Below, piece after piece: positions 8,003 through 17,028 of a stretch of DNA of 64,000 nt. Within the stretch, counting starts at the first letter, position 1. The number at the start of each line of letters is the position of its first letter. Location: contig CAVVAH010000004.1 of the NCBI GenBank assembly GCA_963746175.1, positions 496,001-560,000 on the forward strand, written 5' to 3'. The notes below the pieces were generated by a model. The model was given only the letters and a program-made list of their open reading frames with translations, was not told where the DNA came from and did no database searches. The position numbers and the translations under genes are program-made. The stretch is from CAVVAH01 sp963746175. Its GTDB lineage: Bacteria > Actinomycetota > Actinomycetes > JACCUZ01.

Positions 8003-8341
8003 ATGCTGCGCATCCTGCTGTACGCCGTACCGCTGATCCTCGCGGTCTACGCGCTGGTCGACCTGATCCAGACCGACGAGAAGGACGTCCAGGGCCTGCC
8101 CAAGCTGGTCTGGGTCCTGCTCATCGTCCTGGTCTGGATCGTCGGCCCGGTGGCGTGGCTGGTGGCCGGCCGCAAGGGCCGCGGGCTGCCCGGCCTGCCG
8201 CCGCGCAGCGCCGACGGCCCCTCGGCCGGGCCGCGCGGCCGCACCCTCGCCCCGGACGACGACCCGGACTTTTTGCGCGGCCTCAACCCGCCCAAGTCCC
8301 CGCCGCGCCGCCCCGAGGACGACGACTCCGCGACGAGCTGA
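8003..8341 (+). CDS. PLDc_N-domain small membrane protein
   Basis: A protein of 112 residues, ATG at 8003 with GGAGG 13 nt upstream. Two membrane helices (MLRILLYAVPLILAVYALVD and LVWVLLIVLVWIVGPVAWLV) frame a short loop, DLIQTDEKDVQGLPK. This is the pattern of the PLDc_N (phospholipase D N-terminal-like) domain found alone in many actinobacterial proteins. A Pro/Asp-rich cytosolic tail follows. There is no phospholipase catalytic domain. Function unknown; it converges on ccsB with a 4-bp gap. Confidence 0.75.
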   Translation: MLRILLYAVPLILAVYALVDLIQTDEKDVQGLPKLVWVLLIVLVWIVGPVAWLVAGRKGRGLPGLPPRSADGPSAGPRGRTLAPDDDPDFLRGLNPPKSPPRRPEDDDSATS

Positions 8342-8345
8342 ACGG

Positions 8346-9356
8346 TCAGCCCACGCCGGCGTAGGAGTGGAAGCCGACCAGCCAGATGTTCACGACGAGG
8401 TAGTTGAAGAGGAACGTCGCGTAGCCCAGGCAGGCGAGGTACGCCGCCGGGCGGCCCTTCCAGCCCGCCGTGGCGCGGGCGTGCAGGTAGGCGGTGTAGA
8501 CCATCCACGTGATGAACGCCCAGGTCTCCTTGGGGTCCCAGCCCCAGTAGCGGCCCCACGCGTTCTCCGCCCAGATCGCCCCCGCGATCACCGCGAACGT
8601 CCAGATCGGGTAGCCGAAAGCGTGCATCTTGTACGCCGACCGGTCCAGTGCCGCCGCGGCCGGCAACCGGTCCATGAAGGACGGTTGCCGCTGCTCGACG
8701 GGGACCCGCTCGCGCCGGTCCTGGACGAGGAAGCAGATCGACTGGGCGAAGCCGATCGTGAAGATGCCGGAGGCGATCATCGCGGCCGTGACGTGGATGA
8801 CGAGCCACACCGACTTCAGCGCCGGCACCAGCTGCGCCGACTCGGTGTAGAGCACGGCGACCGCGAGCCCGAGCGTCAGCAGCACCGGGAGCACGACGAA
8901 GGTGCCGAGGTAGCGGACCGGCCGGCGGGTCAGCAGCACGAGGAAGACGCCGGTGACGGCCAGCGAGCCGGCCGTCGAGAACTCGTACATGTTGCCCCAC
9001 GGCGGGCGCTCCGCGGCGAGCCCACGGGCCAGCACCGCCGCGGCATGCAGCAGGAAGGCGAGCACCGTCAGCGACACCGCGACCCGGCCGACCCGGTCGG
9101 CGCGCGCGAGCCGCGTCGGCCCGTCGTCATCGGCCTCGACGGGTGCGACGGTGTCCTCGCCGTACGCCGTGGGGGCGCCGATGCTGGCCAGCTCGCGCGC
9201 ACCGGCCGCGACCGGTACGGCGCGGCGCCGGCGGCCCGGCGAGCCGAACGCGAGCTCGGCGGCGTAGCAGTACATGGCTGCGGCGTAGACGGCCATCGCG
9301 GAGTAGAGCAGGTCGTTGCTCAGCCCGGCGAGCGACTCAGACGTCACGTGCAGCAC
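8346..9356 (-). CDS. ccsB: cytochrome c biogenesis protein CcsB/CcsA (system II)
   Basis: A multispanning protein of up to 336 residues. Near the C-terminus it carries the tryptophan-rich heme-handling motif WGRYWGWDPKETW, with external His residues, as in CcsA/ResC proteins. With ResB it exports heme and ligates it to apocytochromes c outside the membrane. The annotated start is GTG at 9356; GTG at 9347 is equally plausible. Both overlap the 3' end of resB, showing translational coupling. It is the last gene of the tlpA-ccdA-resB-ccsB set. Confidence 0.93.
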   Translation of the reverse strand: MLHVTSESLAGLSNDLLYSAMAVYAAAMYCYAAELAFGSPGRRRRAVPVAAGARELASIGAPTAYGEDTVAPVEADDDGPTRLARADRVGRVAVSLTVLAFLLHAAAVLARGLAAERPPWGNMYEFSTAGSLAVTGVFLVLLTRRPVRYLGTFVVLPVLLTLGLAVAVLYTESAQLVPALKSVWLVIHVTAAMIASGIFTIGFAQSICFLVQDRRERVPVEQRQPSFMDRLPAAAALDRSAYKMHAFGYPIWTFAVIAGAIWAENAWGRYWGWDPKETWAFITWMVYTAYLHARATAGWKGRPAAYLACLGYATFLFNYLVVNIWLVGFHSYAGVG

Positions 9357-10932
9357 CAGTCCCGTCGTCGGATCCGATCTCGGCGAGCAGCTCGCGCAGC
9401 TCGTCGGCGAGGCCGTCGCCGCCCTCCCCCTCGGTGCGTGCCAGCCCCGCCACCTCGACGAGCGTACGCCCGCCGTCCGCGCCCTCGACCCTGACCCAGA
9501 CCCGCCGGCGCCGCACGAACAGCGACGCCATCAGGCCGGCGAGCGCGAGCAGCGCGGCGCCCAGCGCCGGCCCGGTGCCGGGGTCGCGCGCGACCTGCAG
9601 CGAGGCCCAGCGGCGTACACCGTCCATGGTGATCGTCTCGCCGGTCGGCAGCGTCACGGACGTTCCCGGGGCCAGCCCCACGACCAGCTTGCGGCCGTTC
9701 TCACCGCGCACCTGGGTCAGCCCGTCCTTCTGCAGGGAGTAGACGGACTGCGGCGTCCCGCTGTCGACGCCCAGGTCGCCCCGGTAGACGCTGAGGAGCG
9801 CGCGCGGCAGCGTGAGCCCCGGGTAGACCGAGTGCGGACCGTTCTCGTCGATCACCGCAGTCGGCAGGAAGAGACCGTCGAAGCCGATCTGCGGCGAGGT
9901 GCCCGTCACCTTGACCACACCGGTCGAGGTGTTGTTGCCGTCGCGCGGGAGGAACGGCACCGGGCTGCGCGACACGACCGCGCCGTCCTTGTCGCGCACC
10001 GTGAACACCGGGGCGTAGCCGTTGCCGAGCAGGAAGACCTTGACGCCGTCGACCTTCAGCGGGTGGTTCACCCGCAGGTCGTAGGTCTGCTCCGGCGCGT
10101 CCGGGTCGGACGTGTAGCGGACGTCGGCCTGGAAGTCCCGTGGGGCCCCGGCCTGCATCCCGTCCCGCTGGTAGCGGACCGTCAGCTTCCTCAACGCGAC
10201 CGTGAACGGCGCGAGCGAGCCCTCGTCGGCGAGCGGCCCCGGGGTCCAGGTGTCGTACGCCGAGACGGTGTTGGAGAACGCCTCGCCCTCCACGACCAGG
10301 ACGTTGGCCTTGTACCCGGTCAGGTGCCCGATCGCCACGGCGACGAGCAGGAGCAGCAGCGCCAGGTGGAAGACCAGGTTGCCGGTCTCGCGCAGGTAGC
10401 CCTTCTCGGCGGCCACCGAGCCGTCGGCGACGTCGACCCGGAACCGGCGGTCGCGCAACGCGGCCCGAGCGCGCTCCAGCACGTCGTCCGCACTGCCGTC
10501 CACCGTCGTGGACTCGTGGAACGGCAGCCGGTCGAGGTGCTTCGGCGCGTGCGGCGGCCGTGCCAGTGCCGCCCTGAGGTGCTGCCGGCTGCGCGGGAGC
10601 ACGCAGCCGACGAGTGACACGAACAGCAGCAGGTACGTCGCCGCGAACCACGGCGAGGAGTAGACGGAGAACAGCGAGAGCCGGTCGTACCAGGGCGCGA
10701 GCGTGGGGTGCTGCTCGGCGAACTGCGCGGCCCGAGCGGCATCGATGCTGCGTTGCGGCACCAGCGAGCCGGGCACGGCCGCCAACGCGAGGAGGAACAG
10801 CAGCACGAGCGCGGTGCGCATCGACGTGAGCTGCCGCCAGGCCCACCGGCTCAGCTCGAGCGGTTGCATCGCCGGCGGCCGCGGTTCCGGCGGCAGGTCG
10901 CGCGACGGTGCGCTGCTGAGCGTGTCGACCAT
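9337..10932 (-). CDS. resB: cytochrome c biogenesis protein ResB
   Basis: A protein of 531 residues starting at ATG 10932, whose A is shared with the TGA stop of ccdA (TGATG). Three N-terminal membrane helices (around LTSMRTALVLLFLLALAAVPG, WFAATYLLLFVSLVGCVLP and LVFHLALLLLLVAVAIG) are followed by a large extracytoplasmic domain. A last helix precedes the cytosolic C-terminus. ResB forms the system II cytochrome c synthase with CcsB. Position and length match the actinobacterial family. Confidence 0.93.
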   Translation of the reverse strand: MVDTLSSAPSRDLPPEPRPPAMQPLELSRWAWRQLTSMRTALVLLFLLALAAVPGSLVPQRSIDAARAAQFAEQHPTLAPWYDRLSLFSVYSSPWFAATYLLLFVSLVGCVLPRSRQHLRAALARPPHAPKHLDRLPFHESTTVDGSADDVLERARAALRDRRFRVDVADGSVAAEKGYLRETGNLVFHLALLLLLVAVAIGHLTGYKANVLVVEGEAFSNTVSAYDTWTPGPLADEGSLAPFTVALRKLTVRYQRDGMQAGAPRDFQADVRYTSDPDAPEQTYDLRVNHPLKVDGVKVFLLGNGYAPVFTVRDKDGAVVSRSPVPFLPRDGNNTSTGVVKVTGTSPQIGFDGLFLPTAVIDENGPHSVYPGLTLPRALLSVYRGDLGVDSGTPQSVYSLQKDGLTQVRGENGRKLVVGLAPGTSVTLPTGETITMDGVRRWASLQVARDPGTGPALGAALLALAGLMASLFVRRRRVWVRVEGADGGRTLVEVAGLARTEGEGGDGLADELRELLAEIGSDDGTGAARDV

Positions 10933-11675
10933 CAGACCGCGACCGTGAAGCCGTTGACCCACACCTGCAAGGACGAGACCCAGCTGTCCCAGACACCGGT
11001 CACCAGCAGCACGCCGATGACGACGAGCATGGCTCCCCCGGTCCGCATCACGGCGACGTAGTGCTTCTTGAACCAGCCGAACACCGTCATCGCCCGGCCG
11101 AACGCCAGCGCGGCGAGCACGAACGGCAGCCCGAGCCCGAGGCAGTACGCCACGGCGAGGACGCCGCCGCGCAGGGCGGTGCCCTCACCCAGGCCGAGGG
11201 CGAAGACGGCGGCCAGCGTCGGGCCGAGGCACGGCGACCAACCCAGCCCGAAGACCATCCCGAGGACCGGCGCACCGAGCAGGCCGACGGCGGGCTTGCG
11301 GTCGATGCGGATGTCGCGCTGCAGCCATGGCAGGAACCCCACGAACGACAGCCCGAGCACGATCGTCACGGCGCCCAGGACGCGCCGCAGCACGTCCTGG
11401 TTCTCCAGCAGGAACCCACCGAGACCGCCGAGCAGCACGCCGGCGCTGACGAACACGAAGGTGAAGCCGGCCACGAACAGGACCGCGCCGAGCACCAGGC
11501 GGCCACGACGTCGCCCGGCGTCGTCGAAGACCTCGGCGGCGGACAGGCCCGTCGTGTACGCCAGGTAGCCGGGCACGAGCGGCAGCACGCAGGGCGAGAG
11601 GAACGACACCAGCCCGGCCAGCGCCGCCAGCGGCATCGCCAGCAGCAGCGAGCCGTCCGTCACGGTGCCGCTCAC
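10932..11675 (-). CDS. ccdA: thiol-disulfide transporter CcdA
   Basis: A protein of 247 residues with six predicted membrane helices. The two redox Cys lie in the family-typical half-repeats FLSPCVLPLVPGY and GWSPCLGPTL. CcdA carries reducing equivalents from cytosolic thioredoxin across the membrane to TlpA/ResA, which keeps apocytochrome c heme-binding Cys reduced. GTG start at 11675, 4 bp after the stop of tlpA; the 3' end overlaps resB by one base. Confidence 0.93.
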   Translation of the reverse strand: MSGTVTDGSLLLAMPLAALAGLVSFLSPCVLPLVPGYLAYTTGLSAAEVFDDAGRRRGRLVLGAVLFVAGFTFVFVSAGVLLGGLGGFLLENQDVLRRVLGAVTIVLGLSFVGFLPWLQRDIRIDRKPAVGLLGAPVLGMVFGLGWSPCLGPTLAAVFALGLGEGTALRGGVLAVAYCLGLGLPFVLAALAFGRAMTVFGWFKKHYVAVMRTGGAMLVVIGVLLVTGVWDSWVSSLQVWVNGFTVAV

Positions 11676-11679
11676 GGAC

Positions 11680-12267
11680 TTACGCCTTCTCGCGCAGGGC
11701 GTCGGTGATGAGACCGGTCAGCGTGCTCGCGTCGACCTTGCCGAGGACGCGAGCGGAGACCCGGCCGTCGCGGTCGAGGACCAGCGTGGACGGCTTGGCG
11801 TACGGCTGCAGGGTGCCGCGCAGCGCCAGCAGCAGCCGGCCGCCGTCGGAGTCGATGCTCGGGTAGGTGACGCCGAACCGCTTCTCGTGCGCCCGCGCTG
11901 CCGCGAGGTCGGTGTCGGTGTTGATGCCGACGAACTGCACGCCCTCGCCCTCGGTCGCGCGGTGCACCTCTTCGAGGGCCTCCGCCTCGGCGATGCACGG
12001 CGGGCACCACGACGCCCAGACGTTGACCACCACGACCTGGCCGCGGAAGTCGGCGACGTCGAGCGAGCCCCCGTCGAGCTGCTTGCCGGCCAGCTTCACA
12101 GGCTCCTTGCGGTCGGCCACCGCCAGCGTCGCCACCGTGCCGTCGCCGGAGATGTAGTTCTGGCCGGCCACCGACTGGGTGCCGCCGGAGCAGCTCGTGA
12201 GGAGACCGGCCGCGCCGAGCAGCAGCGCGGCCGCCGCGGCCGTACGGCGGAGACGGGACATGGTCAT
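11680..12267 (-). CDS. TlpA/ResA-like thiol-disulfide lipoprotein
   Basis: A protein of 195 residues. A signal peptide ends in the lipobox LLTSC (C26), so it is anchored outside the membrane. The thioredoxin fold has the active site WASWCPPC (C88, C91) and the later cis-Pro segment AKPSTLVLD. It probably reduces apocytochrome c for ResB/CcsB using electrons from CcdA. The ATG start (12267) overlaps the stop of the histidine phosphatase gene as ATGA. Confidence 0.9.
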   Translation of the reverse strand: MTMSRLRRTAAAAALLLGAAGLLTSCSGGTQSVAGQNYISGDGTVATLAVADRKEPVKLAGKQLDGGSLDVADFRGQVVVVNVWASWCPPCIAEAEALEEVHRATEGEGVQFVGINTDTDLAAARAHEKRFGVTYPSIDSDGGRLLLALRGTLQPYAKPSTLVLDRDGRVSARVLGKVDASTLTGLITDALREKA

Positions 12268-12920
12268 GCGCCGGCGACGAACTTCTTCCCGGTCGCCACC
12301 GGTGCCGGCAGCAGGTCGCGCGCCGGCTCCTCGTAGGACACCGAGACCAGCTCGTCCCCGTCGTAGGTGAAGGACGTCAGCGAGGCCAGCGAGCACTGCC
12401 GCTTGCGCGGGTCGTGCCAGAGCCGCCGGCCGGTGGCGAACGACCGCGCCGTCCAGATCGGCAGCTGGTGGCTCACGGCCAGGGCCTCGTGGCCGCGCGC
12501 GGCGTCGCGGGCAGCGGCGATGGCCGCCAGCATCCGCTCGGCGATCTCGACGTAGGGCTCGCCCCACGACGGGCGCAGCGGGTTGCGCAGGTGCACCCAG
12601 TGCGCCGGCCGCTTCAGCGATCCGTCGCCGACCCCGAAGGTCTTGCCCTCGAAGACGTTGCCGGCCTCGATCAGTCGGTCGTCGGTGGCCACCTCGAGCC
12701 CGAGGGCCTCCGCCGACGGCCGCGCCGTCTCCTGGGCCCGCTCGAGCGGCGACGAGACGACGTAGGTGATGTCCTCGCCGCACACCCGCTCGGCGATGCG
12801 CTCGGCCATCTTCAGGCCGAGGTCGGAGAGGTGGTAGCCGGGCAGCCGGCCGTAGAGGACCTTCGCCGGGTTGTGCACCTCGCCGTGCCGCAGCACGTGG
12901 ACGACGGTGGCCTCGCCCAT
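12264..12920 (-). CDS. histidine phosphatase (phosphoglycerate mutase-like)
   Basis: A protein of 218 residues from ATG 12920, overlapping the stop of hemL as TGATG. The phosphohistidine motif VLRHGEVHNP (H12) is followed by SSPLERAQETA, an Arg/Glu pocket and a second catalytic His in AVSHQLP. Such enzymes are phosphatases of small or protein substrates. Adjacency to hemL and tlpA is common in actinobacteria, yet the substrate is not known. A role in heme synthesis would be inference only. Confidence 0.85.
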   Translation of the reverse strand: MGEATVVHVLRHGEVHNPAKVLYGRLPGYHLSDLGLKMAERIAERVCGEDITYVVSSPLERAQETARPSAEALGLEVATDDRLIEAGNVFEGKTFGVGDGSLKRPAHWVHLRNPLRPSWGEPYVEIAERMLAAIAAARDAARGHEALAVSHQLPIWTARSFATGRRLWHDPRKRQCSLASLTSFTYDGDELVSVSYEEPARDLLPAPVATGKKFVAGA

Positions 12921-14239
12921 CAGGCGGTCTCCTCGGGGACGGCGCGCGCGGCGGCGCGGGCAGCGTGCGGCAGGGCGTCGGCGACGCGGCCGAGCGCGTC
13001 GCCGTCGTGGGCGGCGGACAGGAACCACGCCTCGTACGCCGACGGCGGCAGGTAGACGCCGCGCTCCAGCATCGCGTGGAAGAACGCCGTGAAGCGGAAC
13101 GCCTCCTGGCGGCGGGCGCCGTCGTAGTCGACGACCGCGTCGGGCGTGAAGAAGACGGAGAACATGCTGCCGGCGTGCTGCACGACGTGCGCGACACCCT
13201 CGGCCGCGAGCGCGTCGGACGCCAGGCCGCTCAGCTCGGCGGCCGCCTTGTCGACGTGGGTGTAGACCTCGTCGGTGGCCAGCCGCAACGTCGCGAGCCC
13301 GGCCGCAGTGGCGACCGGGTTACCCGACAGCGTGCCGGCCTGGTAGACGGGACCGACCGGCGCCAGCCGGGCCATCACATCGGCACGGCCGCCGAACGCC
13401 GCGGCAGGGAATCCACCGCCCATCACCTTGCCGAAGGTCATCAGGTCGGGACGCACGCCGTCGAGGCCGTACCAGCCGGCGGCGCTCACCCGGAAGCCGG
13501 TCATGACCTCGTCGCTGACGTACAGAGCGCCGTGGGCGCGGCAGAGCTCGGCCAGGCCGGCGTTGAAGCCCGCAAGCGGCGGGACGACGCCCATGTTGCC
13601 CGCCGCGGCCTCGGTGATGACGCAGGCGATCTGGCCGTCGTGGACGCGGAACGCCTCGGCCACGGCGTCGAGGTCGTTGTAGGGCAGGACGACCGTGTCG
13701 GCCGCCGACGCACCGGTGACGCCGGGAGTGTCCGGGAGGCCGAGCGTCGCGACGCCGGAGCCGGCCGCGGCGAGCAGCGAGTCGACGTGGCCGTGGTAGC
13801 AGCCGGCGAACTTCACGACCTTCGTACGGCCGGTGAACCCGCGCGCCAGCCGGATCGCCGACATCGTCGCCTCGGTGCCGCTCGACACCAGGCGCAGCTG
13901 CTCGACCGGCTCGACGCGGGCCACGATCTCCTCGGCGAGCGCCACCTCGCCCTCGGTCGGCGTGCCGAACGACGTGCCGCGGGACACCGCGGCCTGGACC
14001 GCCTCGACGACCTCGGGGTGCGCGTGGCCGAGCAGCAGCGGTCCCCACGAGCAGACCAGGTCGACGTAGTCGCGGCCGTCGGCATCGACGACGTAGGGCC
14101 CGTGACCGGAGGTCATGAACCGCGGGGTGCCACCGACAGCGCGGAAGGCGCGCACCGGTGAGTTGACGCCACCCGGGATCACGGTGCGGGCGCGCGCCAT
14201 CAGCGCCTCGGACGCCGGCGCGTCGTACGGGTAGGTCAT
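12920..14239 (-). CDS. hemL: glutamate-1-semialdehyde 2,1-aminomutase
   Basis: A protein of 439 residues, full length for the family. The PLP-dependent class III aminotransferase fold is shown by the N-terminal IPGGVNSPVRAF, SSGTEATMSA, the SDEVMTGFR aspartate segment and the Schiff-base Lys271 in MTFGKVMGGG. It converts glutamate-1-semialdehyde to 5-aminolevulinate, the second step of the C5 route after HemA, in the cytosol. The ATG start overlaps the hemB stop (ATGA). Confidence 0.96.
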   Translation of the reverse strand: MTYPYDAPASEALMARARTVIPGGVNSPVRAFRAVGGTPRFMTSGHGPYVVDADGRDYVDLVCSWGPLLLGHAHPEVVEAVQAAVSRGTSFGTPTEGEVALAEEIVARVEPVEQLRLVSSGTEATMSAIRLARGFTGRTKVVKFAGCYHGHVDSLLAAAGSGVATLGLPDTPGVTGASAADTVVLPYNDLDAVAEAFRVHDGQIACVITEAAAGNMGVVPPLAGFNAGLAELCRAHGALYVSDEVMTGFRVSAAGWYGLDGVRPDLMTFGKVMGGGFPAAAFGGRADVMARLAPVGPVYQAGTLSGNPVATAAGLATLRLATDEVYTHVDKAAAELSGLASDALAAEGVAHVVQHAGSMFSVFFTPDAVVDYDGARRQEAFRFTAFFHAMLERGVYLPPSAYEAWFLSAAHDGDALGRVADALPHAARAAARAVPEETA

Positions 14240-15240
14240 CGAGTCCGGTCCCGCAGGAGAGCGGCGGCCTCGACGGCCCAGTAGGTGAGGACGATGCCCG
14301 CTCCGGCCCGGCGGATGGACGTGAGGGTCTCGACGATGGTCCGCTCCCGGTCCAGCCAGCCGTTCGCGAACGCCGCCTCGGCCATCGCGTACTCACCGGA
14401 CACCTGGTACGCCGCCACCGGGACGCCGTGACGGGCGGCCTCGTCGGCGACCCGGCGCAGCACGTCGAGGTAGGGCAGGGCGGGCTTCACCATGACGATG
14501 TCGGCGCCCTCGGCCAGGTCGAGGGCGAGCTCGCGCAGCGCCTCGTGGGAGTTCGCCGGGTCCTGCTGATAGCCGCGGCGGTCGCCCTGCAGCGTCGACT
14601 CGACGGCGTCGCGGAACGGGCCGAAGAACGCGGAGGCGTACTTCGCGGTGTAGGCGAGGATCGCCGTCGAGACGAGGCGGTCGGCGTCGAGCGCGGCACG
14701 CACCACGCCGACCTGGCCGTCCATCATCCCGGAGAGGCCGAGCACGTGCGCACCGGCCGCCGCCTGCGCCAGCCCCATCTCGGCGTAGCGCACCAGGGTC
14801 GCGTCGTTGTCGACGCTGCCGTCGGCCGCGAGCACGCCGCAGTGCCCGTGGTCGGTGAACTCGTCGAGGCACAGGTCGCTCATGACCACCGTGCTGTCGC
14901 CGACCTCGGAGACGACGTCGCGGATCGCGACGTTGAGGATGCCGTCGTCGTCGGTGGCGCCGGTGCCCGTCGCGTCGCGGCGCTCGGGCACGCCGAAGAG
15001 CATCAGCCCGCCGACGCCGGCCTGCACGGCCTCGACCGCGGCCTTGCGCAGCGAGTCGCGACTGTGCTGGACGACGCCCGGCATCGAGCCGACCGGCGCG
15101 GCGTCCGTCAGCCCCTCGCGGACGAACATCGGCAGCACCAGGTCGGCCGGCGCCGGCCGGGTCTGCGCGACGAGCGCGCGCATCGCCGGCGTGGTGCGCA
15201 GCCGGCGCGGCCGACCGGCGGGGAAGCGGGCGTCAGTCAT
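14236..15240 (-). CDS. hemB: delta-aminolevulinic acid dehydratase (porphobilinogen synthase)
   Basis: A protein of 334 residues condensing two 5-aminolevulinates to porphobilinogen. Both catalytic Lys are visible: K200 in AYTAKYASAFFGPFR and K252 in VMVKPALPYLD. The metal-binding segment DLCLDEFTDHGHCG (122-135) has Cys, Asp, Cys where zinc enzymes have three Cys, a mixed site seen in other actinobacteria. The start is ATG at 15240. Longer upstream frames are rejected because they cross the hairpin at 15317. Confidence 0.95.
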   Translation of the reverse strand: MTDARFPAGRPRRLRTTPAMRALVAQTRPAPADLVLPMFVREGLTDAAPVGSMPGVVQHSRDSLRKAAVEAVQAGVGGLMLFGVPERRDATGTGATDDDGILNVAIRDVVSEVGDSTVVMSDLCLDEFTDHGHCGVLAADGSVDNDATLVRYAEMGLAQAAAGAHVLGLSGMMDGQVGVVRAALDADRLVSTAILAYTAKYASAFFGPFRDAVESTLQGDRRGYQQDPANSHEALRELALDLAEGADIVMVKPALPYLDVLRRVADEAARHGVPVAAYQVSGEYAMAEAAFANGWLDRERTIVETLTSIRRAGAGIVLTYWAVEAAALLRDRTR

Positions 15241-15316
15241 GCGGTCTCTAGTGCTCTCGCCGATGGCGCTGCCCGTCGCGAGCGGCGTTGTGCTGGATGC
15301 ATGGCAAGGCGGAGGA

Positions 15317-15343
15317 GCCCCGGCTAGCAGCGCTAGCCGGGGC
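15317..15343. terminator. perfect hairpin between hemD/cobA and hemB
   Basis: A stem of 12 perfect base pairs (GCCCCGGCTAGC pairing with GCTAGCCGGGGC) closes a 3-nt loop, AGC. No T-run follows on either strand. It lies in the 168-bp gap that separates the rex-hemA-hemC-hemD run from hemB-hemL, the only sizeable gap in the heme block. It may be a U-less terminator, an mRNA processing/stability hairpin or a palindromic protein site. Confidence 0.55.
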
Positions 15344-15408
15344 GACGACAACGCCGCCAGGCGCCAGCGCGGCGTCGCGCAGCAGGGCGTGTGCCGTCGG
15401 CGCGAGCA

Positions 15409-17028
15409 CTATGTGGCCTTCCGGCGGGCGGTGGCGCGCTTCTGCGACGGGCGCAGCACCGGCTCGCCGGCAGCGACCGCCGACGACCGCAGACTGGCGC
15501 CGTACTCGGAGAGGGCGCAGGCCAGCTCGGCGACCGAAGGCGACGGTGCGAGCACGTCGACCCGCAGGCCGTGCTCCTCCGCGGTCTTGGCCGTCGCCGG
15601 GCCGATGCACGCGATGACGGTCGTCGTGTGCGGCTTGCCCGCGATGCCGACCAGGTTGCGCACCGTCGAGGACGAGGTGAAGACGACGGCGTCGTAGCCG
15701 CCGGACTTGATCGCCTCGCGGATCGGCGCGGCCGGCGGGGCGGCGCGCACCGTGCGGTACGCCGTCACGTCGTCGACCTCCCAGCCGCGCTCGACGAGTC
15801 CGGCGACGAGGTTCTCGGTCGCGATGTCGGCCCGCGGCAGGAACACCCGGTCGATCGGGTCGAAGACCGGGTCGTAGGGCGGCCAGTCCTCCAGCAGCCC
15901 GGCGGCCGACTGCTCGCCGCTGGGCACCAGGTCGGGCTTGATGCCCCAGGCCAGCAGGTCGGCGGCGGTCTGCTCGCCGACGGTGGCGACCTTGATGCCG
16001 GCGAACGCGCGGGCGTCCAGGCCGTACTCCTCGAACCGCTCGCGCACGGCCTTGACGGCGTTGCGCGAGGTGAAGGCGACCCACTCGTAGCGGCCGGTGA
16101 CCAGGCCCTTGATGGCCCGCTCCATCTGCTGCGGGGTGCGCGGCGGCTCGACCGCGATGGTCGGGACCTCTTCGGGGACCGCGCCGGCGGCGCGCAGCTT
16201 CTCGGACAGCTGGCCGGCCTGCTCCTTGGTGCGAGGCACGAGCACCCGCCAGCCGAACAGCGGCTTGGTCTCGAACCACGACAGCTGCTCGCGCATGGTG
16301 ACGGTGTCGCCGACGACGGTGATGGTCGGCGGCGCCAGCTTGGCGGCCTTCACGTCGGCGGCGATCCGCTCGAGGGTGGACGTGACGGTGCGCTGCTCGG
16401 TGGTGGTGCCGAGCTGGGTCATGGCGACCGGGGTCTCCGGCGAGCGGCCCGCGGCGATCAGGGCCTTCGCGACGTCGCCGATCACCTTGGTGGCCGACAG
16501 CAGCACCAGCGTGGCCGTGCCCTGACCGAGGGACGACCAGTCGACGCTGCCCTCGGCGACGTTGACCACCCGCACCTCGCGGTGCTTCGCGGACGTCAGC
16601 GGGATGCCGGCGTACGCCGGGACCGCGGCGATCGACGAGACGCCGGGCACGACCTCGAACTCGATGCCGGCCTTGGCGCAGCCGGCCGCCTCCTCGGAGC
16701 CGGTGGCGTAGAGGAAGGGGTCGCCGTCGAGCAGCCGGACGACGAGGCCGCCGGACTTGGCGGCCTTGACGACGAGGCGGGCTCGCACGGCGTGGCTCAG
16801 GGGCTGGCCGTCGTCACCGAGCGAGCCGTCGACGACCTCGACGTCGGGCCGGCAGAACCGCCGGACGAACGCCGCGTCCTGCGACTCGGTGACCACGACG
16901 TCGGCCCGGGCGAGCAGGTCGACGGCACGGACCGTCAGCAGCTCCGGGTCACCGGGGCCGGCGCCGACGAAGGCAACGCTGCCGATCGGCTTGACGGGCT
17001 TCTTCTTGGCGGAGTTCGGGCGGGTCAC
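15409..17028 (-). CDS. fused uroporphyrinogen-III methyltransferase / uroporphyrinogen-III synthase
   Basis: A protein of 539 residues from GTG 17028, whose GTGA overlaps the hemC stop. Residues 1 to about 250 are a CobA/CysG-type SAM methyltransferase (VAFVGAGPGDPELLTVRA, then LLDGDPFLYATG). From about 265 a HemD domain follows (WRVLVPRTKEQAGQLSEKL, then VAFTSRNAVKAV and VVFTSSSTVRN). The bifunctional protein can make uroporphyrinogen III for heme and precorrin-2 for siroheme or cobalamin. This CobA-HemD fusion order is usual in actinobacteria. A short Lys/Arg-rich tail ends the protein. Confidence 0.94.
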   Translation of the reverse strand: MTRPNSAKKKPVKPIGSVAFVGAGPGDPELLTVRAVDLLARADVVVTESQDAAFVRRFCRPDVEVVDGSLGDDGQPLSHAVRARLVVKAAKSGGLVVRLLDGDPFLYATGSEEAAGCAKAGIEFEVVPGVSSIAAVPAYAGIPLTSAKHREVRVVNVAEGSVDWSSLGQGTATLVLLSATKVIGDVAKALIAAGRSPETPVAMTQLGTTTEQRTVTSTLERIAADVKAAKLAPPTITVVGDTVTMREQLSWFETKPLFGWRVLVPRTKEQAGQLSEKLRAAGAVPEEVPTIAVEPPRTPQQMERAIKGLVTGRYEWVAFTSRNAVKAVRERFEEYGLDARAFAGIKVATVGEQTAADLLAWGIKPDLVPSGEQSAAGLLEDWPPYDPVFDPIDRVFLPRADIATENLVAGLVERGWEVDDVTAYRTVRAAPPAAPIREAIKSGGYDAVVFTSSSTVRNLVGIAGKPHTTTVIACIGPATAKTAEEHGLRVDVLAPSPSVAELACALSEYGASLRSSAVAAGEPVLRPSQKRATARRKAT

